Part shown: positions 25,178 through 33,047 of the stretch, piece after piece
Position numbering within the stretch: position 1 is the stretch's first letter
How the letters are laid out: each line of letters begins with the position of its first letter
DNA from: Puia dinghuensis
Lineage (GTDB): Bacteria; Bacteroidota; Bacteroidia; Chitinophagales; Chitinophagaceae
Length of the DNA stretch: 64,000 nucleotides
Reading direction: 5' to 3'
Assembly (NCBI RefSeq): GCF_014642875.1
Contig: NZ_BMJC01000004.1
Location: 544,070 to 608,069 of the forward strand
The notes under the pieces: generated by a model
What the model was told of the DNA's origin: nothing
The model's input: the letters and a program-made list of their open reading frames with translations, nothing else
The model's database searches: none
Translations under genes and position numbers: made by a program

Positions 25178-25846
25178 GTGGTTCAAAAACCAGTTGCATC
25201 CGTGTCAACAACAATTGCCGACATTCGTAAAGAATACAAGCTGCAAACCCTCTCGGAAAAAGACGTTCTGCAAGACCCTTTCGCACAGTTTAACAAGTGG
25301 TGGCAGGAAGCCATCAACGCTGGTATCGATGAGGTCAATGCGATGACCCTCGCTACCGCATCCGCCGACGGAATGCCCGATGCCCGCATCGTCCTGTTAA
25401 AAGGTGTCAGCGAGAAAGGTTTTGCCTTTTATACCAATTACAATAGTGCAAAAGGCCAGCAGCTGCTGGAGAACCCAAGGGCGACCCTTGTCTTTTTCTG
25501 GAAAGAGCTGGAAAGACAGATCCGCATCAGTGGGCTGGTGTCGCTGACGCCCGACAAGATGAGCGACGACTATTTTAACAGCCGGCCGGAAGGCAGCCGC
25601 ATAGGCGCCTGGGCTTCGCCGCAAAGCGAACCCATCGAAAGCCGGGAATGGCTGGAAGCGAATGAGGAAAAGATCAGGCAGGAATTCACAGGCAAAACGA
25701 TACCGAGGCCCGAACACTGGGGCGGCTATGTGGTAAAGCCGGTGAGAATGGAATTCTGGCAGGGAAGGCCAAGCAGGCTCCACGACAGGTTTTTGTATAG
25801 CCTGCAAAATACCGGGAGCTGGACGATCGAAAGACTGGCCCCATAA
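25178..25846 (+). CDS. pdxH: Pyridoxamine 5'-phosphate oxidase
   Basis: FMN-dependent oxidase forming pyridoxal 5'-phosphate from the pyridoxine or pyridoxamine phosphate. 222 residues from GTG 25178; a second GTG at 25202 gives STTIADIRKEYKLQ, which resembles the usual family N-terminus, so the start is uncertain. FMN-site RIVLLKGVSEKGFAFYTNYNS in pieces, conserved ERQIRISG, IGAWASPQS and the C-terminal WGGYVVKPVRMEFWQGRPSRLHDR in pieces. Confidence 0.95.
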   Translation: MVQKPVASVSTTIADIRKEYKLQTLSEKDVLQDPFAQFNKWWQEAINAGIDEVNAMTLATASADGMPDARIVLLKGVSEKGFAFYTNYNSAKGQQLLENPRATLVFFWKELERQIRISGLVSLTPDKMSDDYFNSRPEGSRIGAWASPQSEPIESREWLEANEEKIRQEFTGKTIPRPEHWGGYVVKPVRMEFWQGRPSRLHDRFLYSLQNTGSWTIERLAP

Positions 25847-25853
25847 TAAACAA

Positions 25854-25881
25854 GAATGCGGAGAAAGCACCCTCCGCATTC
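25854..25881. terminator. Hairpin between pdxH and thx
   Basis: Perfect 10-bp stem GAATGCGGAG / CTCCGCATTC with an 8-nt loop between convergent pdxH and thx. No long T run on either side, so a terminator role is likely but not certain. Confidence 0.6.
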
Positions 25882-25891
25882 CAAATGATCT

Positions 25892-26005
25892 TTATTTTCC
25901 TTTGGCGGGAGGTGCTGATTTCTTCGCAGGTTTGGCCGGACGGCTCTTGCCAAACGAGCCTTTGAATATCTTTCCTTTTTTAGTTTTTTTATCTCCTCTT
26001 CCCAT
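25892..26005 (-). CDS. 30S ribosomal protein THX
   Basis: A 37-residue, very basic protein beginning MGRGDKKTKKGKIFKGSFGK. The MG(K/R)GDKKT(R/K)(R/K)GKI...G(S)(F/Y)GK pattern is the signature of THX, a small protein lodged at the top of the 30S head. The Ala/Pro/Lys tail (SRPAKPAKKSAPPAKGK) is an extension. Start is ATG at 26005; the leader upstream contains two repeated hairpins. Confidence 0.88.
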   Translation of the reverse strand: MGRGDKKTKKGKIFKGSFGKSRPAKPAKKSAPPAKGK

Positions 26006-26021
26006 CGTTATAATTTTTTAG

Positions 26022-26072
26022 AGCCGCTCACCCGCGGCTTCGTATGATTTTTGCGACCGCACACCCGCGGCC
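26022..26072 (-). repeat. Tandem hairpins in the thx leader
   Basis: On the minus strand two near-repeats lie just before thx: CCGCGGGTGTGCGG (26057-26070) and GCCGCGGGTGAGCGGC (around 26022-26039), each a short stem with the shared loop, each followed by an A-rich stretch ending in ACGA. The 6-bp stem AGCCGC / GCGGCT (26022-26039) and the CCGC / GCGG stem of the other copy differ in outer pairs. Confidence 0.55.
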
Positions 26073-26104
26073 TCGGAATAAATTTTATCGGTACAAAAGT
26101 AATA

Positions 26105-26135
26105 AAAGCTCCGGTACCAAGGGTAGCGGAGCTTT
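26105..26135 (-). terminator. Terminator of the HU gene
   Basis: Minus-strand stem AAAGCTCCG / CGGAGCTTT (9 bp, 13-nt loop) followed by TTATTAC, 40 bp after the HU stop. Confidence 0.7.
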
Positions 26136-26175
26136 GCTGTGCCCAAAAGATCGAACAGATCGGGCCGGGGTAGCA

Positions 26176-26445
26176 TTATAATTTTGCAGACAGTTCTTTC
26201 CCTGCTTTGAACTTAGCTACTTTCTTCGCCTTGATCTTGATTACAGCGCCAGTCTGGGGGTTGCGACCGTTACGGGCAGCTCTCTTAGAAACAGAAAAAG
26301 TACCGAAACCAACCAGGGTAACCTTGCCGTTACCTTTCAGCGTCTTGGTAACTGCTTCAACAAAAGAATCCAGGGAAGCGTTAGCCTGAGTTTTTGTAAT
26401 GCCAGCGTCATCGGCAATCTTTGCGATTAATTCAGCTTTGTTCAT
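26176..26445 (-). CDS. HU-family DNA-binding protein
   Basis: Histone-like nucleoid protein, 89 residues, dimeric, bends DNA. Classic features: MNKAELIAKIADDAGITK, VTLVGFGTFSVSKRAARNGRNPQTG with the DNA-intercalating Arg-Asn-Pro tip, and VAKFKAGKELSAKL at the end, each in pieces. Single-gene unit with its own promoter and terminator. Confidence 0.97.
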   Translation of the reverse strand: MNKAELIAKIADDAGITKTQANASLDSFVEAVTKTLKGNGKVTLVGFGTFSVSKRAARNGRNPQTGAVIKIKAKKVAKFKAGKELSAKL

Positions 26446-26474
26446 AGTGTAATATTTTGTTTAATTAGCAGCAA

Positions 26475-26504
26475 CAAATATACCCGCTTTTTGAATCCAA
26501 CAAA
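26475..26504 (-). promoter_or_regulatory. Promoter of the HU gene
   Basis: Minus strand: TTTG (26504-26501), 18-nt spacer, TATATTTG (26482-26475); 30 bp to the start codon. The stretch from here to 26702 on either strand shows no convincing gene. Confidence 0.7.
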
Positions 26505-26702
26505 ATTTTTTTACAATTTCTCCAGTGTGTGCAACCCTCGCCAAACCGCGCCTGACAAGGATTTAGCGGAAATTACCGTTAGTATAATTCCGATGTCTCA
26601 TTTTCATTTGAAGCTGAAATGCGGTGTGGTAGCGGGTTCTGTGGCTTTTCCACAATTAGTGCACAGCCGCGGCAGCTGCCGCAATAAATGGAAAGACCGT
26701 CG

Positions 26703-27005
26703 TTACAAGAGCTCCATCAAGGTTCGAAAAGCAATAAAGCCATCGCCCCATTTCTCCCATCCCGCTTTTTGCAACGCCGGTGCGAACCCGATGACGAACT
26801 GTTGATAGCGTTCCACATCACTGGTAAAAAACTGGATCACAAAGGTGGGACCCTCTTCTTCATCTTGCTCAAGCAAACGATAGAGTTGGTAATTGTCGAA
26901 TAATCCTGTCTTCAGTGTAGCGGGGATCTGCTCTTCTAACTGCCAGGTAAGCCAGCCCTCCATTATCTCCCACCGCACCTTGCAGGTGATATTATACACG
27001 ATCAT
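26703..27005 (-). CDS. DUF4286 family protein
   Basis: Small cytosolic protein of 100 residues. The opening MIVYNITCKVRWEIMEGWLTW and the central FDNYQLYRLLEQDEEEGPTFVIQFF (in pieces) match DUF4286, a ferredoxin-like (dimeric alpha-beta barrel) family common in Bacteroidota with unknown role. Start overlaps the preceding DUF3999-like gene's stop by 14 bp, so it is the third gene of that operon. Confidence 0.85.
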   Translation of the reverse strand: MIVYNITCKVRWEIMEGWLTWQLEEQIPATLKTGLFDNYQLYRLLEQDEEEGPTFVIQFFTSDVERYQQFVIGFAPALQKAGWEKWGDGFIAFRTLMELL

Positions 27006-27912
27006 GCCGTTCTTTTTGTGTAATTGCCTTTACCATTCGAACACTGAAGTAAACCAATAAGATCAATATAGCAAATAAAATCCCCCAGAGCAGAAGACCT
27101 TGGCGGTTGCCGGATGGTTGATCGCCAGCCTTGGCGGCCGGTGCAATCGGTTGGCTGGCCGCAACAGCCGTTTTCTCAACACGTCCGGGCAGGATCATTG
27201 GCGGCGCCGCGGTCAGACTGTCGGTAAAAGATTTAAGGTCATAGTTAGGGGTGACAGCCTCAGCATTGCCGGTCAGCAGTTGATATGCAAGCCCGGCTTG
27301 CAGATAAGCGACCAGGTAGTGGGCCGCCTGGAAGCCGGTGATCTCCCGTATCACCAGCGGGGAATTGTCCGCATTGGCAATATCAATTCGCAGCCGCCGG
27401 CGTTTGACGACCGGTATGTCAAAGGTCTTCTTCCCTGGCGCCAGGGTAATATCGACAAACGGCGCCCATTCGCCGGGCGTCCCCCCTTCTAAAGCCACGT
27501 GCGCCTCCCGCTTATAAAATACCGGGCTTTGGATGAGAAAGGCAAGGCGGTCGACCTCGTAGGCTTCGGCATACTGAAGCGTGATATAGGAATGTTTGTT
27601 GCTACTGTCCTTTTGTGTTATTTCCGCGCGGGGTAGCTCCAGCCACTGCTCTTGCGAATCAGGCGTCGTCCACCGGTCTATTAATTCATAGGAGACGAAC
27701 CGTTTGTCGGTGAGACTTTGGATTCGCACATCGGCAAGATCTACCCTGGATTTGGCCACCACCTGCGGCGTCAGTACTATCCGGTAAAACCCGTCTTTTC
27801 TTATGGTGTCCAATGCCGCCCGGCAGGTAAATATCCCCTGGGCGCCGGCTCCGCTAAAGACAAAGATCATGCAAACAGCCAGCGGCCATTTATATCGGCT
27901 TCTTTTCTTCAT
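26992..27912 (-). CDS. DUF3999-like membrane-anchored protein
   Basis: A 306-residue envelope protein with a signal peptide (VCMIFVFSGAGAQG), a long beta-rich exported region (RVDLADVRIQSLTDKRFVSYEL) and one C-terminal membrane helix (about 275-295, LLLWGILFAILILLVYF). DUF3999 proteins are regular neighbours of DUF2339 proteins, as here, where the genes overlap by 23 bp. Function unknown; a cell-surface complex of both is a reasonable inference. Confidence 0.7.
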   Translation of the reverse strand: MKKRSRYKWPLAVCMIFVFSGAGAQGIFTCRAALDTIRKDGFYRIVLTPQVVAKSRVDLADVRIQSLTDKRFVSYELIDRWTTPDSQEQWLELPRAEITQKDSSNKHSYITLQYAEAYEVDRLAFLIQSPVFYKREAHVALEGGTPGEWAPFVDITLAPGKKTFDIPVVKRRRLRIDIANADNSPLVIREITGFQAAHYLVAYLQAGLAYQLLTGNAEAVTPNYDLKSFTDSLTAAPPMILPGRVEKTAVAASQPIAPAAKAGDQPSGNRQGLLLWGILFAILILLVYFSVRMVKAITQKERHDRV

Positions 27913-30316
27913 CCTCGATAATGATTTTTTTCAGTCGCTGATACATAAAAGACACGACGAGAAGCAACACACCCAGGCAGAAGAAGGCGGCGATCTTACC
28001 CGCAATGGGGATGTCCCGGATGTCAAAGAGGAACAGCTTCAGCAGCGTAAGGGTGAACAACACCAGCGAAACGATGCGCAGGGGTTTGAATTTATGCCGC
28101 ATACCCAGCCACATAAAGGCGAAAGAGCACAACCCCCAGAGAATCGGCAGCCCCGTCTTGTCATACACCCGTTGCAGGTTGTCGAGCCCATTCTCACGCG
28201 TAAAGAACAAGGTATTGATAAGCAGCTGACCTTCGGCACTGAGAAAGATAACAGTCACGGTACAGATGAGCCAGGTGAACAGTACCGGTTCTACCGCGAA
28301 TGACTCTGTCTGTCCCCTGGCGACAAGCCGCGCCAGGATCAATGCGAACACCAGGTCACCGCCCCAATGGGCAGCAAAATGCCCCCGCTGCAGGCCCGTC
28401 TCCAACATGTATTGCTGGATATTGAACACGGAAAAAAGCGAGCCCAGGTAAACCAGGATGCTCAACGCCAGCAGCCCGGCAGTTATCCGCCTAAAATTGG
28501 TCTTCTTCAACCGGCCGCTACCCCAGGCGAAAACATAGATGAACAGGTAGGTATAGAGGAGTACATACAACCGCCACAGGTCCAAAGCGGGATAATAGAA
28601 CCAGAACTGGTGGAAGATCTCCAGCATACCGGCGATAAAAAGGATCCCGCCGGCTATCAGCAAGGCCGTCTTTGCCAGGGGAGTTCCCTGACTCAGGTAG
28701 AATAGCGCCCAGCAGCTGAGGGCGGCATATAGGCCAGTCATAAGACCCTTGTTGAATACGATAGGCAAGCCCACGGTCCGCCAGGACGATTGCAGGCCGC
28801 TAAATACCACTTGTACACCCTGTCCATAGATATTCCCCCAATCCATCGTCAGGCTCACCAGCATCGCACCCCAAATGAGATAAGCGGCCACTTTGATCAG
28901 CCTGATCCCGCTCCGCTTATACAGCCAATACAACAACACCGTTTCCGAAGCCCAGAAAAGCGTGATATAATGCCCATGTAACTGAATGGGCGCCGTCAGG
29001 GAAACAAACGACAGGGTAAGACCCACCAAAAGATAGAGGATATTCTTATCCACCGTGCTACGCCTGAACAGGAACCAGGTAGCCCCGAGGTGGAATATCC
29101 CCATCACCGCACAATACAACCCCTTATACCGGTCGAGCCCGAGCTGCGCGATCAGGTAGAGCCCTGCCGCGAAATAGAGGCAGGTATTCGCCAGCAGAAT
29201 GCCGAAATCCGACGCAACAAAAGGCTTGTTCTTGCGCACCGTATAAGCGATGTTGATGATAAAGAAGAGCAAGTAGAAAGCCGTGGCAAAACCCCACCCA
29301 CCCCTATAGGTTGCCGGAGAGGCGTCGTAAGGCAGCGAGAGCAGCCAGGAGGCAAACAGCAGGGCCGTAAATCCAAAGGAAAGGATGTTCAACCAACGCC
29401 AGACTTTGTAATAGGCGATTACCAGCAGCCCGCTGTTGAGGATAAGCAGATAACTGAACAGGACGACATAATCACCTCGCCCGTTGCTCACCAGGAAAGG
29501 CGTGACAAAGCCGCCTACCAGCGCGATGATGGCCAGCTCCTGGCGGTCGTATAAGAGAGAAAGCAGGACGGAGAAGGCCGTCACTACAAGCATGATCACA
29601 AAAGTGGTGGCCTGGTTGAACAAATGGTATTCGTGATAAGCGAGGGCGATGGTAAAATAAAGGGCGGCAAGTCCTCCACCAACCAGGACAGAGCTAAAGG
29701 CCTTATATTGATTGCGCAGGCGATGGGCGATGCCGATAAGGATCCCGCCGCATAGCAACCCGATGCCTACACGGCCAACTGCGCCGATCCAGTTATTATC
29801 GATAGCGTATTTTACAAAGAAACCGATGGCCAGGACGAGGATGGCAATACCGATCTTACTGATGAGGTTTTCGCCAATAAATTTTTCCAGATCGGGATGC
29901 TGTTCAAAAAATCCGGGCTTTGCGGGGGGCGGGGGTGTTACCGGCGGCGTCGATGCTGATGCGCGTTGCGTTGCGGCTGGCGGCTCCACCGGATCCATCC
30001 GCTGGAAATGCGGCGGCTCCACCGGCTTGGGTGCTGCAGGTTCGCTCGCCAGGGCGGGTGGCGGCGTGGCAGCCCATGGACGAGGCCGTTCCACGGCCCG
30101 GTAGGGCTCTGTTTCCCGGGGAGCAGCGGGGGGTGGTGGCGTGGACACCGGCGTAGGCGGGGGCTCTGGCACACGGGATGGCGGGGTAGCTTTTAGGTCT
30201 TCCTTTATCTTTTGCATTTCGTGCTCTATCCTGCCGAGACGGTCGTGCAGGCTAATACGCATCGTCAGAACAAGAATGACCAGAATGAAAAGAAGAAGTA
30301 TAATGACGGCTTCCAT
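27890..30316 (-). CDS. DUF2339 polytopic membrane protein
   Basis: A very hydrophobic 808-residue protein: one N-terminal helix, a short coiled coil, a Pro-rich linker (about 45-130), then about 24 membrane helices. DUF2339 signatures: FEQHPDLEKFIGENLISKIG and AIDNNWIGAVGRVGIGLLCGG in pieces, ALVGGFVTPFLVSNG. Role not established; the helical body resembles polysaccharide- or lipid-handling proteins. First gene of a three-gene operon with DUF3999 and DUF4286. Confidence 0.88.
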   Translation of the reverse strand: MEAVIILLLFILVILVLTMRISLHDRLGRIEHEMQKIKEDLKATPPSRVPEPPPTPVSTPPPPAAPRETEPYRAVERPRPWAATPPPALASEPAAPKPVEPPHFQRMDPVEPPAATQRASASTPPVTPPPPAKPGFFEQHPDLEKFIGENLISKIGIAILVLAIGFFVKYAIDNNWIGAVGRVGIGLLCGGILIGIAHRLRNQYKAFSSVLVGGGLAALYFTIALAYHEYHLFNQATTFVIMLVVTAFSVLLSLLYDRQELAIIALVGGFVTPFLVSNGRGDYVVLFSYLLILNSGLLVIAYYKVWRWLNILSFGFTALLFASWLLSLPYDASPATYRGGWGFATAFYLLFFIINIAYTVRKNKPFVASDFGILLANTCLYFAAGLYLIAQLGLDRYKGLYCAVMGIFHLGATWFLFRRSTVDKNILYLLVGLTLSFVSLTAPIQLHGHYITLFWASETVLLYWLYKRSGIRLIKVAAYLIWGAMLVSLTMDWGNIYGQGVQVVFSGLQSSWRTVGLPIVFNKGLMTGLYAALSCWALFYLSQGTPLAKTALLIAGGILFIAGMLEIFHQFWFYYPALDLWRLYVLLYTYLFIYVFAWGSGRLKKTNFRRITAGLLALSILVYLGSLFSVFNIQQYMLETGLQRGHFAAHWGGDLVFALILARLVARGQTESFAVEPVLFTWLICTVTVIFLSAEGQLLINTLFFTRENGLDNLQRVYDKTGLPILWGLCSFAFMWLGMRHKFKPLRIVSLVLFTLTLLKLFLFDIRDIPIAGKIAAFFCLGVLLLVVSFMYQRLKKIIIEDEEKKPI

Positions 30317-30404
30317 GTTTGGCAGTTAGTAGGGTTCACCAATAAAGATAATCGCCAAAATTGGTATCCAAAAGCCACCGGTCCGCTATTTTGCCGCCGG
30401 TTCG

Positions 30405-31196
30405 CTATTTTGTCGCTGCCTCGGCCGCCAACTCGAGGTATACCGGGCAATGGTCGCTTTGATTGACGGTAGAAAAGATATCTGCGCTCAATAGCCGCTG
30501 CTGCAATGGCGCCGTAACGTAAATGTAGTCCAGGCGCCAGCCCTTGTTCTGTAGCCGGACGGAGGGGAAACGCTGACTCCACCAGGTATAGCGGTGGGCA
30601 TCAGAGCAGAAATGCCTGAACGTATCCACCCACCCACTGGCCATGAATTTGTCCATCCAGGCCTTTTCTTCCGGCAGAAAGCCGGAGTTATTCTTGTTAC
30701 CCTTCGGATCATGAATATCGATATCCTTGTGCGCGATATTATAATCGCCGCAAAGCACCAATCGCGGATATTCCTTCTTCAATTCCCCGAGATAATCATA
30801 TAGCTCGTCCAGCCATTGATATTTATATCCCTGTCTCTCTTCCCCACTCGTCCCCGACGGAAAATAGGCATTTATCAGCCGCAGATCGCCGAGGTCCAGT
30901 TGTATCACCCGGCCTTCCTCATCACTGACGGCATGCCCCGTACCATAGATGACATTGTCGGGCTTCACCTTTGTAAAAACGGCAACCCCGCTATAGCCTT
31001 TCTTTTGGGCCGGGAACCAATAGTCATAAAAACCTAGATCAGTGAATGCGCCATACGCAACATTATCCCGATGGGCCTTAGTCTCCTGTACGCAGATGAT
31101 ATCGGCGGGATCGGTCTTCAGCCAATCGATCAATCCCTTGTTCATGGCTGCCCGGATGCCGTTAACATTATAGCTGACGATACGTAATGAAGACAT
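30405..31196 (-). CDS. xth: Exodeoxyribonuclease III
   Basis: AP endonuclease and 3'-5' exonuclease for base-excision repair, 263 residues. Exo III motifs: RIVSYNVNGIRAAM, VQETKAH (metal Glu), GYSGVAVFTK, LCGDYNIAHKDID (catalytic Asp/Asn), RLDYIYVT and the terminal QSDHCPVYLE with catalytic His. Complete. Copy 2 of the hairpin element starts 31 bp upstream of its start codon. Confidence 0.96.
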   Translation of the reverse strand: MSSLRIVSYNVNGIRAAMNKGLIDWLKTDPADIICVQETKAHRDNVAYGAFTDLGFYDYWFPAQKKGYSGVAVFTKVKPDNVIYGTGHAVSDEEGRVIQLDLGDLRLINAYFPSGTSGEERQGYKYQWLDELYDYLGELKKEYPRLVLCGDYNIAHKDIDIHDPKGNKNNSGFLPEEKAWMDKFMASGWVDTFRHFCSDAHRYTWWSQRFPSVRLQNKGWRLDYIYVTAPLQQRLLSADIFSTVNQSDHCPVYLELAAEAATK

Positions 31197-31227
31197 GAAA
31201 TGTTTGCGTTATTTTAGTGTCGCCCGG

Positions 31228-31316
31228 GAGCCGCTGGAAGCGGCTCGACCGAAGGTCAGACATTAGCCATTGTGCGCGAATAGGGCTAATTTGTTTGGCA
31301 GCCCTATTCGCGCGCA
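31228..31316. repeat. Covarying hairpin element, copy 2
   Basis: In plus orientation: GAGCCGCT-gga-AGCGGCTC (31228-31246), GACC-gaa-GGTC (31247-31257), box AGACATTAGCC (31258-31268), ATTG spacer, then a 14-bp perfect stem GCGCGAATAGGGCT / AGCCCTATTCGCGC (31274-31313). The gga and gaa loops and the box are the same as in copy 1 (17799-17888), while all three stems differ but still pair. It ends 15 bp before the LOG gene ATG. Confidence 0.75.
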
Positions 31317-31331
31317 ATTTACTGTATCAGC

Positions 31332-32093
31332 ATGGAACAATTGAAAAGGATCATACCCGCAAAAGACGTACAATTTCTCGATGGCCCTAAAAGTCGGACA
31401 TACGAATTCAGCTTTGCCTGGAAAGTCTTCTGGGAGTTTATCAAAGGATTTCGCACCCTTCATTTCGTAGGCCCCTGTATCACCGTTTTTGGCTCGGCCC
31501 GGTTTAAAGAAGATCACCCGCATTACCAGTCGGCCCGGGAGATGGGCCGCCAGATAGCCGCCATGGGTATGACGACGATGACCGGTGGCGGACCCGGGAC
31601 AATGGAGGCCGCCAACCGCGGCGCCTTCGAACAAGGTGGGATGTCCGTCGGCTGTAATATCAAGCTGCCCTTCGAACAAAAGCCCAATCCCTATGTACAG
31701 ACTTCGATCACTTTTGAACACTTCTTCGTCCGGAAGGTGATGCTGGTGAAATACTCCTATGCCTTCGTGATCATGCCCGGCGGCTTCGGGACGATGGATG
31801 AATTCTTCGAAACACTTACCCTCGTACAGACAAAGATCCTTGTCCGCTTCCCGCTGGTGCTCTTCGGAAAAGAATATTATCAACCGCTTTTTGATTACAT
31901 GGAATCCATGGCCCGGGAAGGGACCATTTCAAAAGAAGACCTCTCCCTCGTCCTGCTCACCGACAGCATAGCGGAGGCCATCCAGCATATCGACACCTTT
32001 ATAAAAAAGAATTACGCCCACAAAGTTCGCAAGCGGAAATGGTGGCTATTCGAGAAGCGGCCGCAAAAGCCGCTGGGGGAAGCTCGGGCGTAG
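31332..32093 (+). CDS. LOG-family nucleotide 5'-monophosphate phosphoribohydrolase
   Basis: Predicted to cleave nucleoside 5'-monophosphates (AMP-type or cytokinin ribotides) into base and ribose 5-phosphate. 253 residues with the Rossmann-like LOG fold: ITVFGSARF, TGGGPGTMEAANRGAF (phosphate loop) and MPGGFGTMDEFFETLTL with the catalytic Arg/Glu region. N-terminal extension of about 50 residues and basic tail (HKVRKRKWWLF). Bacterial members include the old lysine decarboxylase annotations, which are wrong. Confidence 0.92.
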   Translation: MEQLKRIIPAKDVQFLDGPKSRTYEFSFAWKVFWEFIKGFRTLHFVGPCITVFGSARFKEDHPHYQSAREMGRQIAAMGMTTMTGGGPGTMEAANRGAFEQGGMSVGCNIKLPFEQKPNPYVQTSITFEHFFVRKVMLVKYSYAFVIMPGGFGTMDEFFETLTLVQTKILVRFPLVLFGKEYYQPLFDYMESMAREGTISKEDLSLVLLTDSIAEAIQHIDTFIKKNYAHKVRKRKWWLFEKRPQKPLGEARA

Positions 32094-32097
32094 CCTA

Positions 32098-32928
32098 TTA
32101 TTTCTTCGAAGTAGTCGGGATGACAATACCAAGACTCAGGATCATCTCATATGTTCCAAAAGCCTGGTGCGCCTTTCCTTCATAGAGATTCAACCCGGAA
32201 TAGCGGGCATAGTCGAGCTTATTGGAGTATTCCAGGTAGACATAGCGGAAGAAAGTGGCGCGTAAGGAAGCTTCCGTACCCGTGTTCCAGCCGCCCAATT
32301 GAAAGCCCTCATGATTTTTCTGGCCGAACAGGCTATTCTGCGTGTGCGGGATAACGGGACCTACCCCGAATTTCCCCAACAGATCGACCTTCACCTTCTC
32401 GTTGTAGGTGTGCAGCAAATGCCATCTTTTTGTCACATTGAAAAGAAGGAAGTTTGCCCCGTTGTTGAGGTAGTAATAGAAGCCGTTGGCCTGGTTGAAA
32501 GCAATGGTCGAATCCACCGGGTGATTATACAAAATGCCCTTGATGCGTACATTCTGATCGGCGAAAATATACTTGGTATGGTCGAAGTTGATCTCAAAAC
32601 CCCATCCCCGTTCTTCGTCAAGAAGGAAGCCCAGCCGATAATTATACTGGGGAATGGATAGTGCCTTGCTGAACAGGCCTTCATCCCAGCCCGGATGGTC
32701 ATGCGCCCTGACATGAACAAAGTCATAATTATTTCCCAGCCCCGGCTGTGACACGTGTATAGTGCTATGGGTATACCACTCTTTATTGTATCCCCAGGAA
32801 AAGTAAACTTCCTTGATGAATTTCTTCTTTTTCTTTTCCGGTTGTTGCTGTGCGAAAGTGAAAAAAGGAAGGATTAGTGTAAGCAGAAGTAGGGTAGTAG
32901 CGTGACAACGCCTGCCATTCGACATCAT
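32098..32928 (-). CDS. Outer-membrane beta-barrel-like protein, unknown
   Basis: A 276-residue exported protein: signal peptide (ATTLLLLTLILPFFTFAQQ), a Lys-rich spacer (KKKKKF) and alternating hydrophobic/polar strands with many aromatic residues (YFSWGYNKEWY, YRLGFLLDEERGWGFEINFDH in pieces), ending YEMILSLGIVIPTTSKK. Suggests a beta-barrel of about 10-12 strands. Not assigned to a named family. A TAAATTTG -7-like box lies at 32983-32976 on its strand. Converges on the LOG gene with 4 bp between. Confidence 0.7.
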   Translation of the reverse strand: MMSNGRRCHATTLLLLTLILPFFTFAQQQPEKKKKKFIKEVYFSWGYNKEWYTHSTIHVSQPGLGNNYDFVHVRAHDHPGWDEGLFSKALSIPQYNYRLGFLLDEERGWGFEINFDHTKYIFADQNVRIKGILYNHPVDSTIAFNQANGFYYYLNNGANFLLFNVTKRWHLLHTYNEKVKVDLLGKFGVGPVIPHTQNSLFGQKNHEGFQLGGWNTGTEASLRATFFRYVYLEYSNKLDYARYSGLNLYEGKAHQAFGTYEMILSLGIVIPTTSKK

Positions 32929-33047
32929 AAACTTGCTGTTGTTTCTTTGTACTAAGATTTTGTTTAAAGCCGGTGCAAATTTAGGGAATATTTGCCATCC
33001 GCTTCGATCTTAACAACCCGTTACAACAGCTGTCATATATACATTAG

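Noticed and set aside
26491-26805. Plus-strand ORF upstream of DUF4286
   Set aside because: It overlaps the HU promoter and runs antisense into DUF4286; composition is not protein-like.
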